Notes: generated by a model from the letters alone, not told the origin. A stretch of 50,329 nt of DNA from Acidimicrobiia bacterium (GCA_016871335.1 VFZF01000009.1:98267-148595), one strand, 5' to 3'. Counted from the first letter of the stretch, positions 35,191-47,980 are shown. Made by a program: numbers and translations.

Positions 35191-36132
35191 ATGAATCGCA
35201 AGGTAACAGTTGTAGGCGGCGCCGGGAACGTGGGCGCGACGGTGGCACGGGCCATCGCGGTGAAGGAACTGGCCGATGTCGTGGTGGTGGACATCGCGGC
35301 GGAGAAGGCGGCGGGCATTGCGCTCGACATTTATGAAGCCTGCCCGATTGACGGCTCGGACACGCGCCTGATTGGCACGTCCGAGTACGCCGCCACGGCC
35401 GACTCCGACGTCGTCGTCATCACCTCCGGCGTGCCGCGCAAACCCGGCATGAGCCGCGACGACCTGCTGAATGTGAACTACAAGATCATGCAGTCGGTGG
35501 TGGAGCAGGTGGTGAAGTACTCGCCCAACACCATCATCGTGCCGGTGGCCAACCCGCTCGACGCGATGTGCCAGGCCGTATATCGCCTGAGCGGCTTCCC
35601 GCGTGAGCGCGTCGTCGGCATGGCCGGTGTGCTCGACTCGGCCCGTATGCGCACGTTCATTGCGATGGAACTCGGCGTCTCCGTCGAGAACGTGCACGCG
35701 TTTGTGCTCGGTGGCCACGGCGACACGATGGTGCCGCTGCCGCGTTTCTCGACCGTCGCCGGCATTCCGCTGACGGAACTCGTGGCGATGGGCAAGTTGT
35801 CGCAGGCCAAACTCGACGAGATCTGCACGCGCACCGCCAACGGCGGCGCCGAGATCACCAAGCTGGTCGGCACGTCGGCGTGGTACGCGCCAGGCGCTGC
35901 GGCCGCGCAGATGGTTGAATGCATCCTCAAGGACAAGAAAGCCATTCACCCCTGCTCGGTGTTCCTGCAGGGCGAGTACGGCGTCAACGACCTCTTTGTC
36001 GGCGTGCCCGTCAAGCTCGGCAAGGGCGGCGCGGAAGAGATCATCGAGATCCGCCTGACCGACGATGAGAAGGTCGCGTTCGCGAAGTCGGCGGCGGCGG
36101 TCAAGGAACTCACGACAGTGATCGGGGTCTGA
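35191..36132 (+). CDS. mdh: Malate dehydrogenase
   Basis: A 313-residue LDH-like malate dehydrogenase. The Rossmann motif is [15 protein letters not shown] with Asp at the end of strand 2 (VVVVDI), pointing to NAD. The substrate loop reads [15 protein letters not shown] with the malate-specific Arg. The catalytic His is in [14 protein letters not shown] lies upstream of the ATG. A strong terminator follows at 36191. Confidence 0.96.
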   Translation: MNRKVTVVGGAGNVGATVARAIAVKELADVVVVDIAAEKAAGIALDIYEACPIDGSDTRLIGTSEYAATADSDVVVITSGVPRKPGMSRDDLLNVNYKIMQSVVEQVVKYSPNTIIVPVANPLDAMCQAVYRLSGFPRERVVGMAGVLDSARMRTFIAMELGVSVENVHAFVLGGHGDTMVPLPRFSTVAGIPLTELVAMGKLSQAKLDEICTRTANGGAEITKLVGTSAWYAPGAAAAQMVECILKDKKAIHPCSVFLQGEYGVNDLFVGVPVKLGKGGAEEIIEIRLTDDEKVAFAKSAAAVKELTTVIGV

Positions 36133-36152
36133 GAGGGACCGGTCCAAAGGCC

Positions 36153-36174
36153 CGGAGTCCAGGGTCCAGGGTTC
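36153..36174. repeat. GGTCCAGGGTCC-type repeat, left copy
   Basis: Reverse-complement orientation of the GGACCCT unit found at 36280-36300. The two halves flank the mdh terminator as an inverted pair. Confidence 0.6.
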
Positions 36175-36190
36175 GAATGGAATCAGGTGC

Positions 36191-36227
36191 GGCCTTCGGG
36201 GGGAACCCCGAAGGCCGTTTTCTTTTT
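36191..36227 (+). terminator. Rho-independent terminator after mdh
   Basis: An 11-bp perfect stem (GGCCTTCGGGG with CCCCGAAGGCC) and a 4-nt loop are followed by GTTTTCTTTTT. It should end the icd-mdh transcript. Confidence 0.92.
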
Positions 36228-36279
36228 GGGGTATCAATCCGGCGGCGGACGCGCCGACCTGGGACCCCTCGACCGAACC

Positions 36280-36300
36280 TTGGACCCTGGACCCTGGACC
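36280..36300. repeat. GGACCCT repeat, right copy
   Basis: Three GGACCCT units directly precede TAAACT, the probable -10 box of the next gene. Confidence 0.75.
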
Positions 36301-36302
36301 AC

Positions 36303-36308
36303 TAAACT
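36303..36308 (+). promoter_or_regulatory. -10 hexamer TAAACT for the cytochrome/monooxygenase gene
   Basis: TAAACT is followed after 6 nt by GTG at 36315, the same leaderless layout as the M24 peptidase gene. Confidence 0.45.
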
Positions 36309-36314
36309 GTCGTC

Positions 36315-38153
36315 GTGTCCCGCCTGTTCGTCGTGTCATCGGTGTTGTGCAGCACGCTCGCGTGCGGAGGTGGCGGTGACGTCCCCGGTCGCGTGACGTT
36401 CAACGAACACGTCGGGCCGATCCTGCACGAGAACTGCGCGTCGTGCCACCGTCCGGGCGAGGTCGCGCCATTTCCGTTGCTGTCGTACGACGAGGCGAAG
36501 GCGTACGCGGCGGAGATCGGGCGGGAAACCGGGTGAGTTCCAGCTCGCGGGCGTTCGACGCCTGAGCGATGTGCAGATCGAAACCATTCAACGCTGGGTG
36601 AAGCAGGGCATGGCCGAAGGCGACCCCGCCGCGCGCCCGGCGTCGCCGTCATTTTCCGACGGATGGCAACTCGGCACGCCGGATGTGATTGCGTCAACGG
36701 CCACGCCGTTTGTCTTGCAGCCACAACCCGATGACGTCTATCGCAATCTGGTGCTGCGCACGTCGGTGCCCGCCGCCCGGCACATCCGGGCGATCGAGTT
36801 CAAGACACACGGAGCCCCGATCCACCACGCGGTGATCCGGGTGGACCCGACCTCGGCGTCACGACGCCGCGACGGGCAGGATGGGCAGCCGGGCTTCGAT
36901 GGCATGTCGTGGAATCTGGTCGATCCTGATGGGCAGTTTCTCGGATGGGCACCAGGGCGCGGCGTGATTGAATCACCGGCCGGTATGGCATGGCGACTGG
37001 ATCCCGGGATGGATCTGGTGGTCGAAGTGCACGTCATTCCAGGCGCGCCCGGTACGCCGTCGGCCTCAATCGCGCCGACGGTCGGCCTGTACTTTGCGGA
37101 CGCGCCGCCGACGCGCACCCCGGTCACCGTGAAGATGGGGTCGAAGCTCATCGACATCCCACCAGGCCAGACCGGTTACCTCGTCACCGACACCTGGGAA
37201 GCGCCGTTCGACCTCACGCTCATGGGCGTGTATCCGCATGCACATTTCCTCGGCAAGGAGATGCATGTCGGCGCGACGTTCCCCGACGGATCGGTGAAGA
37301 CGTTGTTGCGGATTCCACAGTGGGACTTCCACTGGCAGCAGGACTATCGCTTCGTCACCCCCGTCGCGTTACCTCGCGGCACACGGTTGACGATGCGGTA
37401 TACGTTTGACAACAGGACAACAGCGCGCGTGCAGGCGGGGCCGAAGTCCACAGACGAAATGGCCGAACTTGGTCTCCAGTTCCTCACATCGTCGCCAGCC
37501 GAGAGTGCGCAGTTGCTGCAGATGTTTGTGGAGCGCGAGTATCGCGCGAACGTGGCGATGGCTGAACATCGGGTGAAGAACGACCCGGAGAATGCGGAGA
37601 ACCGCGCTTTTCTTGGCGGCAGCCTCGTGAGGCGGAGCGTTTCGGCGAGGCGATTCCGCACCTGGAGGCGGCCGTGCGACTCGGGGACACGACGGCCGCG
37701 GCCCAGAGTGATCTTGGGGCCGCGCTGATGGCGCTTGGCCGTGCAGACGCCGCGCTTGGGCATTTCCGGCGTGCCACGGCTCTGGCTCCCGAAGATGAAG
37801 TGCTGCACTTCAACCTCGGCACCACCCTGAGTGCGTTGTCGCGCACGGCTGAGGCCGAGGCCGCCTTCCGCCGGGCGCTGGCGCTCAATCCCGACTACGT
37901 GGATGCCCATGTCAACCTCGGAGTTTCGCTGCTTGGACGCCGCCGTGTGGACGAGGCGCTCACACACTTTCAACGGGCCGCCGCTCTGCGACCGGACTCG
38001 GTGAGCATGCAGAGCAACCTGGGTGGGGCCCTGATGGCGGCGGGCCGGGGCCGTGACGCGCTGGCGGCCGTCCGGCGCGCTCTGGCGCTCGACCCGGCGT
38101 ACCCGCCTGCGCTCGACAACCTCGGTCGTCTCGAGGCAATGGGAATCCGCTAG
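36315..38153 (+). pseudogene. Cytochrome c / copper monooxygenase-like / TPR protein, broken by two frameshifts
   Basis: Three consecutive open frames read as one protein of about 610 residues. Frame 1 (36315-36536) has a lipoprotein-like signal and a heme c site, HENCASCHRPGEVAPFPLL. It stops at GRETG. Frame 2 resumes as KPGEFQLAG and LSDVQIETIQRWVKQG, completing the cytochrome-like domain, but the MPPW-type segment expected between is gone. It then runs through a copper monooxygenase-like domain with HHAVIRVD and YPHAHFLGKEMHVG. Near 37621 the frame shifts again, and the TPR part (FGEAIPHLEAAVRL onward, to 38153) returns to frame 1. The first break looks like a deletion with frameshift, the second like a 1-nt change. 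Either the gene is decaying or the assembly has errors. Confidence 0.8.
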
Positions 38154-38225
38154 ATGGACCGCGAATACCGCCGCTCCCAGGACCGCTTCAGACGATAGAA
38201 ATACGAAGACGATGTGAACACGGTG

Positions 38226-38231
38226 TAAACT
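38226..38231 (+). promoter_or_regulatory. -10 hexamer TAAACT before the Na/Pi cotransporter gene
   Basis: TAAACT lies 10 nt before the ATG at 38242 with no Shine-Dalgarno between; likely leaderless. No tandem repeat is present here. Confidence 0.4.
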
Positions 38232-38241
38232 CCGACACTGC

Positions 38242-39936
38242 ATGTCGATCGCGTTTGCAGTCATAGGCGGCCTGGGCATTTTCATGCTCGGCATGAAATA
38301 CATGTCCGAGGGCATGCAGGCGGTGGCGGGCAATTCCCTGCGCCGGCTGATCAGCCTGGTCACCGACAATCGGCTGACGGCCACGGCGTCCGGAACCGCC
38401 GTGACCCTGCTGGTCCAGTCCTCCTCGATCACCACCGTCATCGTGGTTGGTCTGGTCAACGCCGGCATGATGCAACTGCATCAGGCCATCGGCGTCATCC
38501 TCGGGGCCAATATCGGCACCACCATCACCGGGTGGATTCTGGTGCTCAAGGTCGGCAAGTACGGCCTGCCGATCCTCGGCGCGGCGGCACTGGTCTACCT
38601 GTTCGCCCGGCGTGATCGTCCGCGGTTCATTGCGATGGCCCTGATGGGCCTCGGCATGGTGTTTTTCGGCCTTGAGACGATGAAGGACGGGTTTGCGCCG
38701 CTCAGGGACATGCCGGTGTTTGTTGAGGCCTTTGCGTGGTTCGAGGCCTCCAGCTATCTCGGCGTCATGAAGTGTGTCGTCGTCGGGTGCCTGCTGACGC
38801 TGCTGGTGCAAAGCAGCAGCGCCACACTCGGGGTCACGATCGGCCTGGCGGTCACCGGGGTGATCCCGTTCACCACGGCCGCGGCGCTCGTGCTCGGCGA
38901 GAACATCGGCACGACGATCACGGTCATCATCGCGCAGTTCGGGGCGACCACGGCCGCCAAACGCGCGGCGTGGGCCCACGTGCTCTTCAACGTCATCGGC
39001 GTGTTCTGGATCACCCTGATCTTCCAGTGGTACATGGGCGTGGTGTCGCAGGTCGTCGAACGGAGCCATGGACAGAACCCGCTGACGTACACGTTCGCCG
39101 GTGCCGCGGACCAGGAGTTGTTTGCGGTCGTCATCACGTCGGCCATCGCGTTGACGCACACCGGGTTCAACGTGCTGAACACGCTGCTGTTCCTGCCGTT
39201 CCTCACTCCGTACACGAAGCTGCTGACGCGACTGGTGCCCGACCCCAGGGTCAAGGAAGTGGCGAAACTGAAACACATCGACCCGCGCACGGTGTCGGCT
39301 CCGGTGCTGGGCATCGAGCAGAGCCGTGGGGAAGTGGTGCAGATGGGCGAGAGTGTCGTCGCCATGAACGACGGCGTGCGGCAGCTGGGTTTCCACGGCC
39401 CGGTGGACGAACGCCTGATTCAGCAGACGTTCCACCGTGAGGAAGTGCTCGACAATTCCCATCGCGACATCGTCCGCTTCCTGACCGACCTGCTGGATGC
39501 GACCGTGCCACACGCCATCGCGGCCGAGGGACGCCGGCAACTCCGGATGGCGCACGAGTGTGAGTCGGCGAGCGACCGGCTGGCCAGCGTGCTGAAGGCC
39601 TTCCTGCGTCTGCGGGAACACCGGCTCGAACTGCCGGCCGACCTCAAGGGCGACCTGCTCGACCTGCACGACACCGTGGCCGGGTTGTTCCGTCAGGTCA
39701 TCGAGGCGTTCTCGGAGCGCCGTGTTGTGGATGACGCTGAAGCGCAGAGTGCGAACGCGTTGATCCTGAGCAAGGTCAAGACCCTGCGCGACCGTCAGCT
39801 GAAGTTGATGACCGATCATCCGGTTAATCCGGCGCTGAGCCTGGTCTTCAACGGCATCCTGACCGACTACAGCCGGATTCGCGCACACGCGATGAATCTG
39901 CACGAGGCCTCGGTGGAGACGTCGGAACCGTCGTAA
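38242..39936 (+). CDS. Na+/phosphate cotransporter with C-terminal PhoU-like domain
   Basis: A 564-residue NptA/YjbB-type transporter. Two inverted membrane repeats each carry the family's QSSS motif (LLVQSSSITT and LLVQSSSATL), with LGANIGTTITGW and LGENIGTTITVI following them. About eight to nine helices span residues 1-330. The C-terminal part (about 345-560) is helical and PhoU-like, probably regulatory and cytoplasmic. It imports or exports phosphate with sodium. Downstream genes are convergent. Confidence 0.92.
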   Translation: MSIAFAVIGGLGIFMLGMKYMSEGMQAVAGNSLRRLISLVTDNRLTATASGTAVTLLVQSSSITTVIVVGLVNAGMMQLHQAIGVILGANIGTTITGWILVLKVGKYGLPILGAAALVYLFARRDRPRFIAMALMGLGMVFFGLETMKDGFAPLRDMPVFVEAFAWFEASSYLGVMKCVVVGCLLTLLVQSSSATLGVTIGLAVTGVIPFTTAAALVLGENIGTTITVIIAQFGATTAAKRAAWAHVLFNVIGVFWITLIFQWYMGVVSQVVERSHGQNPLTYTFAGAADQELFAVVITSAIALTHTGFNVLNTLLFLPFLTPYTKLLTRLVPDPRVKEVAKLKHIDPRTVSAPVLGIEQSRGEVVQMGESVVAMNDGVRQLGFHGPVDERLIQQTFHREEVLDNSHRDIVRFLTDLLDATVPHAIAAEGRRQLRMAHECESASDRLASVLKAFLRLREHRLELPADLKGDLLDLHDTVAGLFRQVIEAFSERRVVDDAEAQSANALILSKVKTLRDRQLKLMTDHPVNPALSLVFNGILTDYSRIRAHAMNLHEASVETSEPS

Positions 39937-39938
39937 GG

Positions 39939-39991
39939 GCTGACGCCAGGTCGCGTGTCAGCGGCCTGCCATCTGCCACTCCCGGATGGCA
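39939..39991. terminator. Two small hairpins between convergent genes
   Basis: GCTGAC/GTCAGC (39939-39962) and TGCCAT/ATGGCA (39967-39991) could form stems in either direction. No U-run is present, so this is only a weak terminator candidate. Confidence 0.3.
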
Positions 39992-39999
39992 TCGATCGG

Positions 40000-40515
40000 T
40001 CAGACGAGCATGATGATGTTCAGGGTCAGGTTGTCCCGGATCAGCAGCAGCAGGATCAGTTCCGCGAGGATGACGCCGGCCAGACTGACCATCACCCGCA
40101 GCCGCCACGCCATTAGAAACCCGACGCCGGCCATGACAACGTCGCTGACCGAGTTGAGGATGCTGTCGCCGATGTAGCCCTGCGCGATGGTGACCGCGCG
40201 GTAGCGGTCGATGATCATGGGGGAGTTCTCGAGTACTTCCCAGATCGCTTCAAGCGCGACCGCGAGGATCAGTCGCGTTTCCATCGGCAACCGCGGCACC
40301 GCCAGCACGAGCAGCGCGTAGAACAGAAACCCATGCACGATGTGCGACACGGTGTAGGGATCGAGCACCCGCTGTGATTGGTAGGCGCTTCAGATGTCGG
40401 CTTCGACCCACGCAAACGTGCCGTCCGGGGCCAGCGACACGCGTCCCATCCACCACTCGACGCCGATGGTGGCGACGACAATGGCGAGCAGCGCGAGGCC
40501 GTGGCGGCGGGTCAC
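40000..40515 (-). pseudogene. DUF2585 (UPF0314) membrane protein gene with in-frame TGA
   Basis: The minus-strand frame starts with GTG at 40515 inside a GTGA overlap with the sdhB stop. It encodes [20 protein letters not shown], a transmembrane helix, and continues to WVEADI. Codon 42 (40392-40390) is TGA, where relatives have Trp. The same frame then reads SAYQSQRVLDPYTVSHIVHG and continues with the conserved part of DUF2585, ending at 40000. The whole is 171 codons, near normal family length, with three or four helices. A single TGG-to-TGA change would explain it. Options are a nonsense mutation, sequencing error, readthrough, or reinitiation at GTG 40368. Function of the family is unknown. 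Confidence 0.75.
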
Positions 40516-41251
40516 GACAGCAGGGCGCGTCGGTATTCGCGGTTAAGCGTGGCGATGTTCTTGAGCGAGATGCCCTTCGGACACACCGCTTCGCATTCTC
40601 CTTCGTTGGAGCAGCCGCCGAAGCCGTTCTCGTCCATTGCATCGACCATCGCCACCACGCGGGTCTTCGCTTCGACCTGACCCTGGGGCAGCAGGGACAG
40701 GTGCGTGACCTTGGCGGACGTGAACAGGGCCGCCGACGCGTTTTTGCAGGCGGCGACACACGCGCCGCACCCGATGCACGTCGCGGATTCAAACGCCTCG
40801 TCGGCCACCGTCTTCGGAATCAGGATCGCATTGGCGTCCTGCGCACCGCCGGTATTGACCGACGTGTACCCCCCGGCCTGGATGATCCGATCAAACGCCG
40901 ACCGGTCGACGACCAGGTCCTTGATGAGCGGGAACGCACGGGCGCGCCAGGGTTCGATGACGATCGTGTCGCCGTCCTTGTAGCGGCGCATGTGCAGCTG
41001 GCAGACGGTGGTGCAGGGATCGGGACCATGCGGGCGTCCATCCACCATCACGCCGCAGGTGCCGCAAATGCCTTCGCGGCAGGCGGAGTCGAAGGCGATC
41101 GGTTCTTCGCCCTTCGCGATGAGCGTCTCGTTGACCGAGTCGAGCATCTCGAGGAACGACATGTCCGGAGACACGTTGTCGGCCGTGTAGTCCACGAGCC
41201 GCCCTGTGACGTCGGGGCCCGCCTGGCGCCAGACCTTCAGAAACACCTTCA

Positions 41252-41252
<1 letters not shown>
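40512..41252 (-). CDS. sdhB: Succinate dehydrogenase/fumarate reductase iron-sulfur subunit
   Basis: A 246-residue subunit carrying electrons from SdhA to the membrane anchor. The [2Fe-2S] ligands are in [10 protein letters not shown] plus a downstream Cys. The [4Fe-4S] site is [13 protein letters not shown], and the third cluster is in [16 protein letters not shown]. The ATG overlaps the sdhA stop (TAATG). Family resemblance is to the Bacteroides/Geobacter-type enzyme that can run in both directions. Confidence 0.95.
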
Positions 41253-43161
<1,909 letters not shown>

Positions 43162-43165
<4 letters not shown>

Positions 43166-43827
43166 AGGAACAGGTACACCCAGACCGGGATGAGCGCGAA
43201 TCCGCCCGCGATGATGACGGCCAGCAGCAGGCCGAAGTTGAGCAACCGCGCCGTCCAGACCCCATTGGTCATCAGGCCAAGCGACTGAAAGGCGCTCGAG
43301 ACGCCATGGCGCAGGTGCAGGCCGACGATGCCCATGGCCACGACGTAGCCGGCGGCGTAAAGGGGGTTCTTGAAGATCTCCACCACAAGGCGCTGGAGGT
43401 CGCGCACGCCGGCCTCGGTCGACGCGTAGTAGGGGCCGAACTTGAATGTGGCGATGTGGACGATGAGGAAGGCGAGCAGGAAGATGCCCGACAGCGCCAT
43501 CGTGGTCGACGCCCACGACTTCCGGCTTGGGCCGCCGGCCCAGGACTTTTTCGCATACGCCTCAGGCCTGGCGCTCCGGCCGCGGAGCACGTGGGCGATG
43601 GCCTTGCCCATGTGCACGAGCAGCAACGCCATCAGCGCCAGTTCTGCGGGCACCACCAGCGGGTTGGTGATGAGCGCGTGCCCGTAGGCGTTGAACTTGT
43701 CACCACCCAGCAGGATGAGGAGGTTGCCGGCCAGATGGCCGATGAGGAAGCCCACCAGCAGCAGGCCGGTCAGGGCAACGAGGAATTTGGATCCGACGGT
43801 CGTGCTGAGGGCACGCAGCACCTTCAT
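43162..43827 (-). CDS. sdhC: Succinate dehydrogenase cytochrome b subunit
   Basis: A 221-residue membrane anchor with five predicted helices, of the single-subunit diheme type found in Bacillus, Bacteroides and epsilonproteobacteria. Conserved His residues that could bind the two hemes are in [37 protein letters not shown] and [13 protein letters not shown]. The ATG at 43827 lies 7 nt after TACAAT, so the transcript is probably leaderless. Divergent from sucC. Confidence 0.94.
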
Positions 43828-43834
43828 GCAACGG

Positions 43835-43856
43835 ATTGTATCCGAGCTGATACACT
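43835..43856. promoter_or_regulatory. Back-to-back -10 boxes of sdhC (minus) and sucC (plus)
   Basis: The 39-nt spacer holds TACAAT on the minus strand (43840-43835), 7 nt before the sdhC ATG. It also holds TACACT on the plus strand (43851-43856), 10 nt before the sucC ATG. There is no room for leaders. Each -35 region would fall within or beyond the opposing promoter, so a single regulator could control both TCA operons. Confidence 0.5.
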
Positions 43857-43866
43857 TCTGAGCCGC

Positions 43867-45030
<1,164 letters not shown>

Positions 45031-45067
45031 TTGGCGGCTGGGCAGATGGGCGGCTGGGCGCCAGTTT

Positions 45068-45097
45068 TACGTAGGGCGCGCTGAACTGTAGCGCGCC
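45068..45097 (+). repeat. REP-like hairpin, copy B, between sucC and sucD
   Basis: TACGTAG, stem GGCGCGCT, loop GAACTGT, stem AGCGCGCC. The flank and loop match copy C and the stem matches copy A. A G-rich gcagatgggcggctgggcg stretch lies just upstream, as with copy A. Confidence 0.7.
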
Positions 45098-45114
45098 AAG
45101 ACCAGGGATTTTTT

Positions 45115-45999
45115 ATGTCTGTATTGATCGATAAATCGACCCGCCTCCTCGTTCAGGGCCTCACCGGCCGCGAGGGTACGTTCCACGCCAAGCAGGCCCA
45201 GGCCTACGGCACCAACGTTGTCGGCGGGGTGACCCCCGGCAAGGGGGGCACCACGCACGAGGGGTGGCCGGTGTTCAACACCGTGGCTGATGCGGTCGCT
45301 GCGACGGGCGCCAATGCGTCAGTGATCTTTGTGCCGCCTCCGGGTGGCGCGGATGCCGTCATGGAAGCGGCGGACGCCGGGCTGGATTTGGCCGTGTGCA
45401 TCACGGAAGGTATTCCGACGCTGGACATGATGAAGGCGTTGTCCTTCATGGAGACCCGGCCCCACGGCAAGACGATGCGGCTGATCGGTCCGAACTGCCC
45501 GGGCCTGATCTCGGCCGGCCGGGCCAAGGCCGGTATCATCCCCGGCCACATCTGCAAGGAAGGCCGCGTCGGCATCGTGTCCAAGTCGGGCACGTTGACC
45601 TATGAGGCCATTCATCAGCTCACCCGGAACGGCCTCGGCCAGACCACCTGCATCGGGATTGGCGGGGACCCGCTCATCGGGACGTCGTTTATCGACGCCC
45701 TTGAGCTGTTCGCCCAGGATTCGGAGACCGAAGCGGTCGTCATGATCGGCGAGATCGGGGGATCGGCCGAAGAAGAGGCCGCCGCCTGGATCAAGGCGCA
45801 TTTCAAGAAGCCGGTCGTCGGGTTCATCGCCGGCCAGACCGCGCCTCCTGGGCGACGGATGGGCCACGCCGGGGCGATCATCGCCGGCGGCAAGGGCACG
45901 GCGGCGGAGAAGATGGCCGCCCTCACCGCGGCCGGCGTTCACGTCGTCAAGAGTCCGGCGGACATCGGGGCGGCGATGACTCAGGCGCTGCGCGCCTGA
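45115..45999 (+). CDS. sucD: Succinyl-CoA synthetase alpha subunit
   Basis: A 294-residue subunit with a CoA-binding Rossmann domain ([39 protein letters not shown]). The phosphorylated histidine lies in [23 protein letters not shown] lies upstream of the ATG. It pairs with sucC and precedes korAB across a repeat-filled spacer. Confidence 0.96.
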   Translation: MSVLIDKSTRLLVQGLTGREGTFHAKQAQAYGTNVVGGVTPGKGGTTHEGWPVFNTVADAVAATGANASVIFVPPPGGADAVMEAADAGLDLAVCITEGIPTLDMMKALSFMETRPHGKTMRLIGPNCPGLISAGRAKAGIIPGHICKEGRVGIVSKSGTLTYEAIHQLTRNGLGQTTCIGIGGDPLIGTSFIDALELFAQDSETEAVVMIGEIGGSAEEEAAAWIKAHFKKPVVGFIAGQTAPPGRRMGHAGAIIAGGKGTAAEKMAALTAAGVHVVKSPADIGAAMTQALRA

Positions 46000-46011
46000 G
46001 TCATCGCCGCC

Positions 46012-46115
46012 CAGTGCTGAGTGCTCGGGGCTGGGTGCTCCGTGCTGTGCTGGGTGCACCGTGCACTCGGCACTTGGCACCAGCACCGAGCACCCAGCAC
46101 GGAGTACTCAGCACC
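46012..46115. repeat. Palindromic tandem array, GCACCGAGCACCCA family
   Basis: The left half (46012-46060) reads GTGCTGAGTGCTCG-type units. The right half (46080-46115) holds the reverse complements (AGCACCGAGCACCCAGCACG). The region can fold into a long hairpin. It ends about 13 nt before the TATAAT of korA. Related to the array at 6992-7058. Confidence 0.75.
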
Positions 46116-46128
46116 CACGGCGATGCCA

Positions 46129-46134
46129 TATAAT
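46129..46134 (+). promoter_or_regulatory. -10 hexamer TATAAT for leaderless korA
   Basis: A perfect TATAAT lies 9 nt before the ATG at 46144, downstream of the palindromic array. No -35 match or Shine-Dalgarno is seen. Confidence 0.5.
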
Positions 46135-46143
46135 CGCCGTGAT

Positions 46144-47976
46144 ATGTCCCTTCCGCTCGCGGCCGCCGAGTCGGCCGATACCTCCACCGGTTCCCACATC
46201 GTCAACGACTTCAGCATTCAGGTTGCCACCGTCAACGGATCCGGATCCCAGACGGCCAACATGATTCTGTTGCGCGCCATCTTCCAGCTGGGTGTGCCCG
46301 TCTCGGGCAAGAACATGTTCCCGTCGAATATCGCCGGATTGCCGACGTGGTACACGATCCGTTCGAATCACAAGGGCTACATCGCGCGGAAGAAGGAAAT
46401 CGATTTCCTTGTCGCGATGAACGCGGAGACGGCGCGTGAGGACGTGATGACGCTTGAGCCGGGCCGCGTGGTGGTGTACGACGCCCCCCTGAAGCTCGAC
46501 GAGTTGCGCCAGGATCTGGTGTTTTATCCCGTCCCGTTCGACAAGATCGTCGCCGAGGTCTGCCCCGACGCCAAGTTGCGCCGTCTCGTGAAGAACATGA
46601 TCTACGACGGCGTGCTCTCGCATCTACTGTCGATTGATCTGCAGGAGATGATTCACGCGCTGTCCAAGCAGCTCGGCAAGAAGCCGAAGGCCATGGCGCT
46701 CAATCAGGCGGCGCTCGAAGCCGGCGCGGCCTATGCGAAGGAACACTTCACCGAGATCAGGCATCCGTACCGGATTCAGCGCATGAACGCCACGGCGGGG
46801 AAGATCCTCGTCGAGGGGAACGCCGCGGCCGCGATGGGCTGCATGTTCGCCGGCGTCACCGTGGTGCCCTGGTATCCGATTACGCCGTCGTCGTCGCTGC
46901 CCGAGTCGCTGATCGGGTATATGCGGAAGTACCGCATGGACAAGGAGACGGGGAAGGCCACGTTTGCCATCGTGCAGGCGGAAGACGAAATCGCGGCCAT
47001 CGGCATGGTGATCGGCGCGGCGTGGGCAGGGGCCCGGGCGATGACCTCCACGTCGGGCCCCGGCGTGTCGCTGATGTCCGAGTTTGCCGGTCTGGCGTAC
47101 TACGCCGAAGTGCCGGGCGTGATTTTCGACATCCAGCGCGTGGGGCCCTCGACGGGGCTGCCGACGCGCACCGCGCAGGGCGACCTGCTCTTCACGGCGG
47201 TGAACTCACACGGTGACACGCGGCACCCGATGTTGCTGCCGTCCTCGATGTCCGAATGTTTCGACATGGCGGGGGAGGCGTTTGATCTGTCCGAACGGCT
47301 CCAGCAGCTCGTGTATGTGATGAGCGATCTCGACCTCGGGATGAACAGCTGGATGTCCGACCCGTTCGACTATCCCACCAAGCCGCTTGATCGCGGCAAG
47401 GTGCTCGACGAAGCGAAGGTGCGGGAACTGGGTGCGTCGTGGGGCCGCTACAAGGACATCGATGGTGACGGCATTCCGTGGCGGTCGTTGCCCGACACGA
47501 ACACCCCGGCGTTTTTCACGCGTGGCTCCGGCCACAACGCGATGGCGCAGTACACCGAACGTGCCGATGACTACGTGAACAATCTCGATCGTCTCGCGAA
47601 GAAGTTCGAGACCGCGAAGACGCTGGTGCCCGGTCCCGTCGAAACGGCGGAGCCCGGCGCGACCGTCGGCATCATCGCCTTCGGATCCACCCACTGGGCC
47701 ATTCTCGAGACCCGGGATCAGCTCAAGGCGGCTGGGGTGACGACGTCCTATCTGCGGTTGCGCGCGTATCCGTTCTCTGACGCGGTGGCCAAGTACATCG
47801 CGCGGCACGACCGCGTGTATGTCGTGGAACAGAACCGCGACGGGCAGATGTTGAGCCTGTTGCGGATGGATCTGGATCCGGCGCTGTCGACGAAACTGCG
47901 GAGCGTGCGGCACTACAGCGGCCTTCCCATCGACGCACGCAGCGTCACCGACAGCATTCTGGCGCAGGAGAAGTAG
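46144..47976 (+). CDS. korA: 2-oxoglutarate:ferredoxin oxidoreductase, fused gamma-alpha subunit
   Basis: A 610-residue subunit of a 2-oxoacid:ferredoxin oxidoreductase. The N-terminal gamma domain (about 20-200) contains NGSGSQTANMILLRAIFQLG and LPTWYTIRSNHKGYIARKKE. The alpha pyrimidine-binding domain follows (about 225-460: AAAMGCMFAGVTVVPWYPIT, AEDEIAAIGMVIGAAWAGAR, TSTSGPGVSLMSEFAGLAYY). A domain II transketolase-C-like part ends the protein. It oxidatively decarboxylates 2-oxoglutarate to succinyl-CoA, reducing ferredoxin. Substrate is inferred from the sucCD neighbours. Start by the TATAAT box; ATG at 46126 is an alternative. Confidence 0.92.
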   Translation: MSLPLAAAESADTSTGSHIVNDFSIQVATVNGSGSQTANMILLRAIFQLGVPVSGKNMFPSNIAGLPTWYTIRSNHKGYIARKKEIDFLVAMNAETAREDVMTLEPGRVVVYDAPLKLDELRQDLVFYPVPFDKIVAEVCPDAKLRRLVKNMIYDGVLSHLLSIDLQEMIHALSKQLGKKPKAMALNQAALEAGAAYAKEHFTEIRHPYRIQRMNATAGKILVEGNAAAAMGCMFAGVTVVPWYPITPSSSLPESLIGYMRKYRMDKETGKATFAIVQAEDEIAAIGMVIGAAWAGARAMTSTSGPGVSLMSEFAGLAYYAEVPGVIFDIQRVGPSTGLPTRTAQGDLLFTAVNSHGDTRHPMLLPSSMSECFDMAGEAFDLSERLQQLVYVMSDLDLGMNSWMSDPFDYPTKPLDRGKVLDEAKVRELGASWGRYKDIDGDGIPWRSLPDTNTPAFFTRGSGHNAMAQYTERADDYVNNLDRLAKKFETAKTLVPGPVETAEPGATVGIIAFGSTHWAILETRDQLKAAGVTTSYLRLRAYPFSDAVAKYIARHDRVYVVEQNRDGQMLSLLRMDLDPALSTKLRSVRHYSGLPIDARSVTDSILAQEK

Positions 47977-47980
47977 ATTC

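Noticed and set aside
38188-39903. 571-codon open frame antisense to the Na/Pi cotransporter
   Set aside because: Composition is His/Arg/Gln-rich with no recognisable motif; it is the expected GC-driven shadow of a real gene with intact QSSS motifs on the plus strand.
46012-46115. Repeat array resembling a CRISPR
   Set aside because: Units are short, degenerate and contiguous, without equal-length unique spacers; no cas genes are present.
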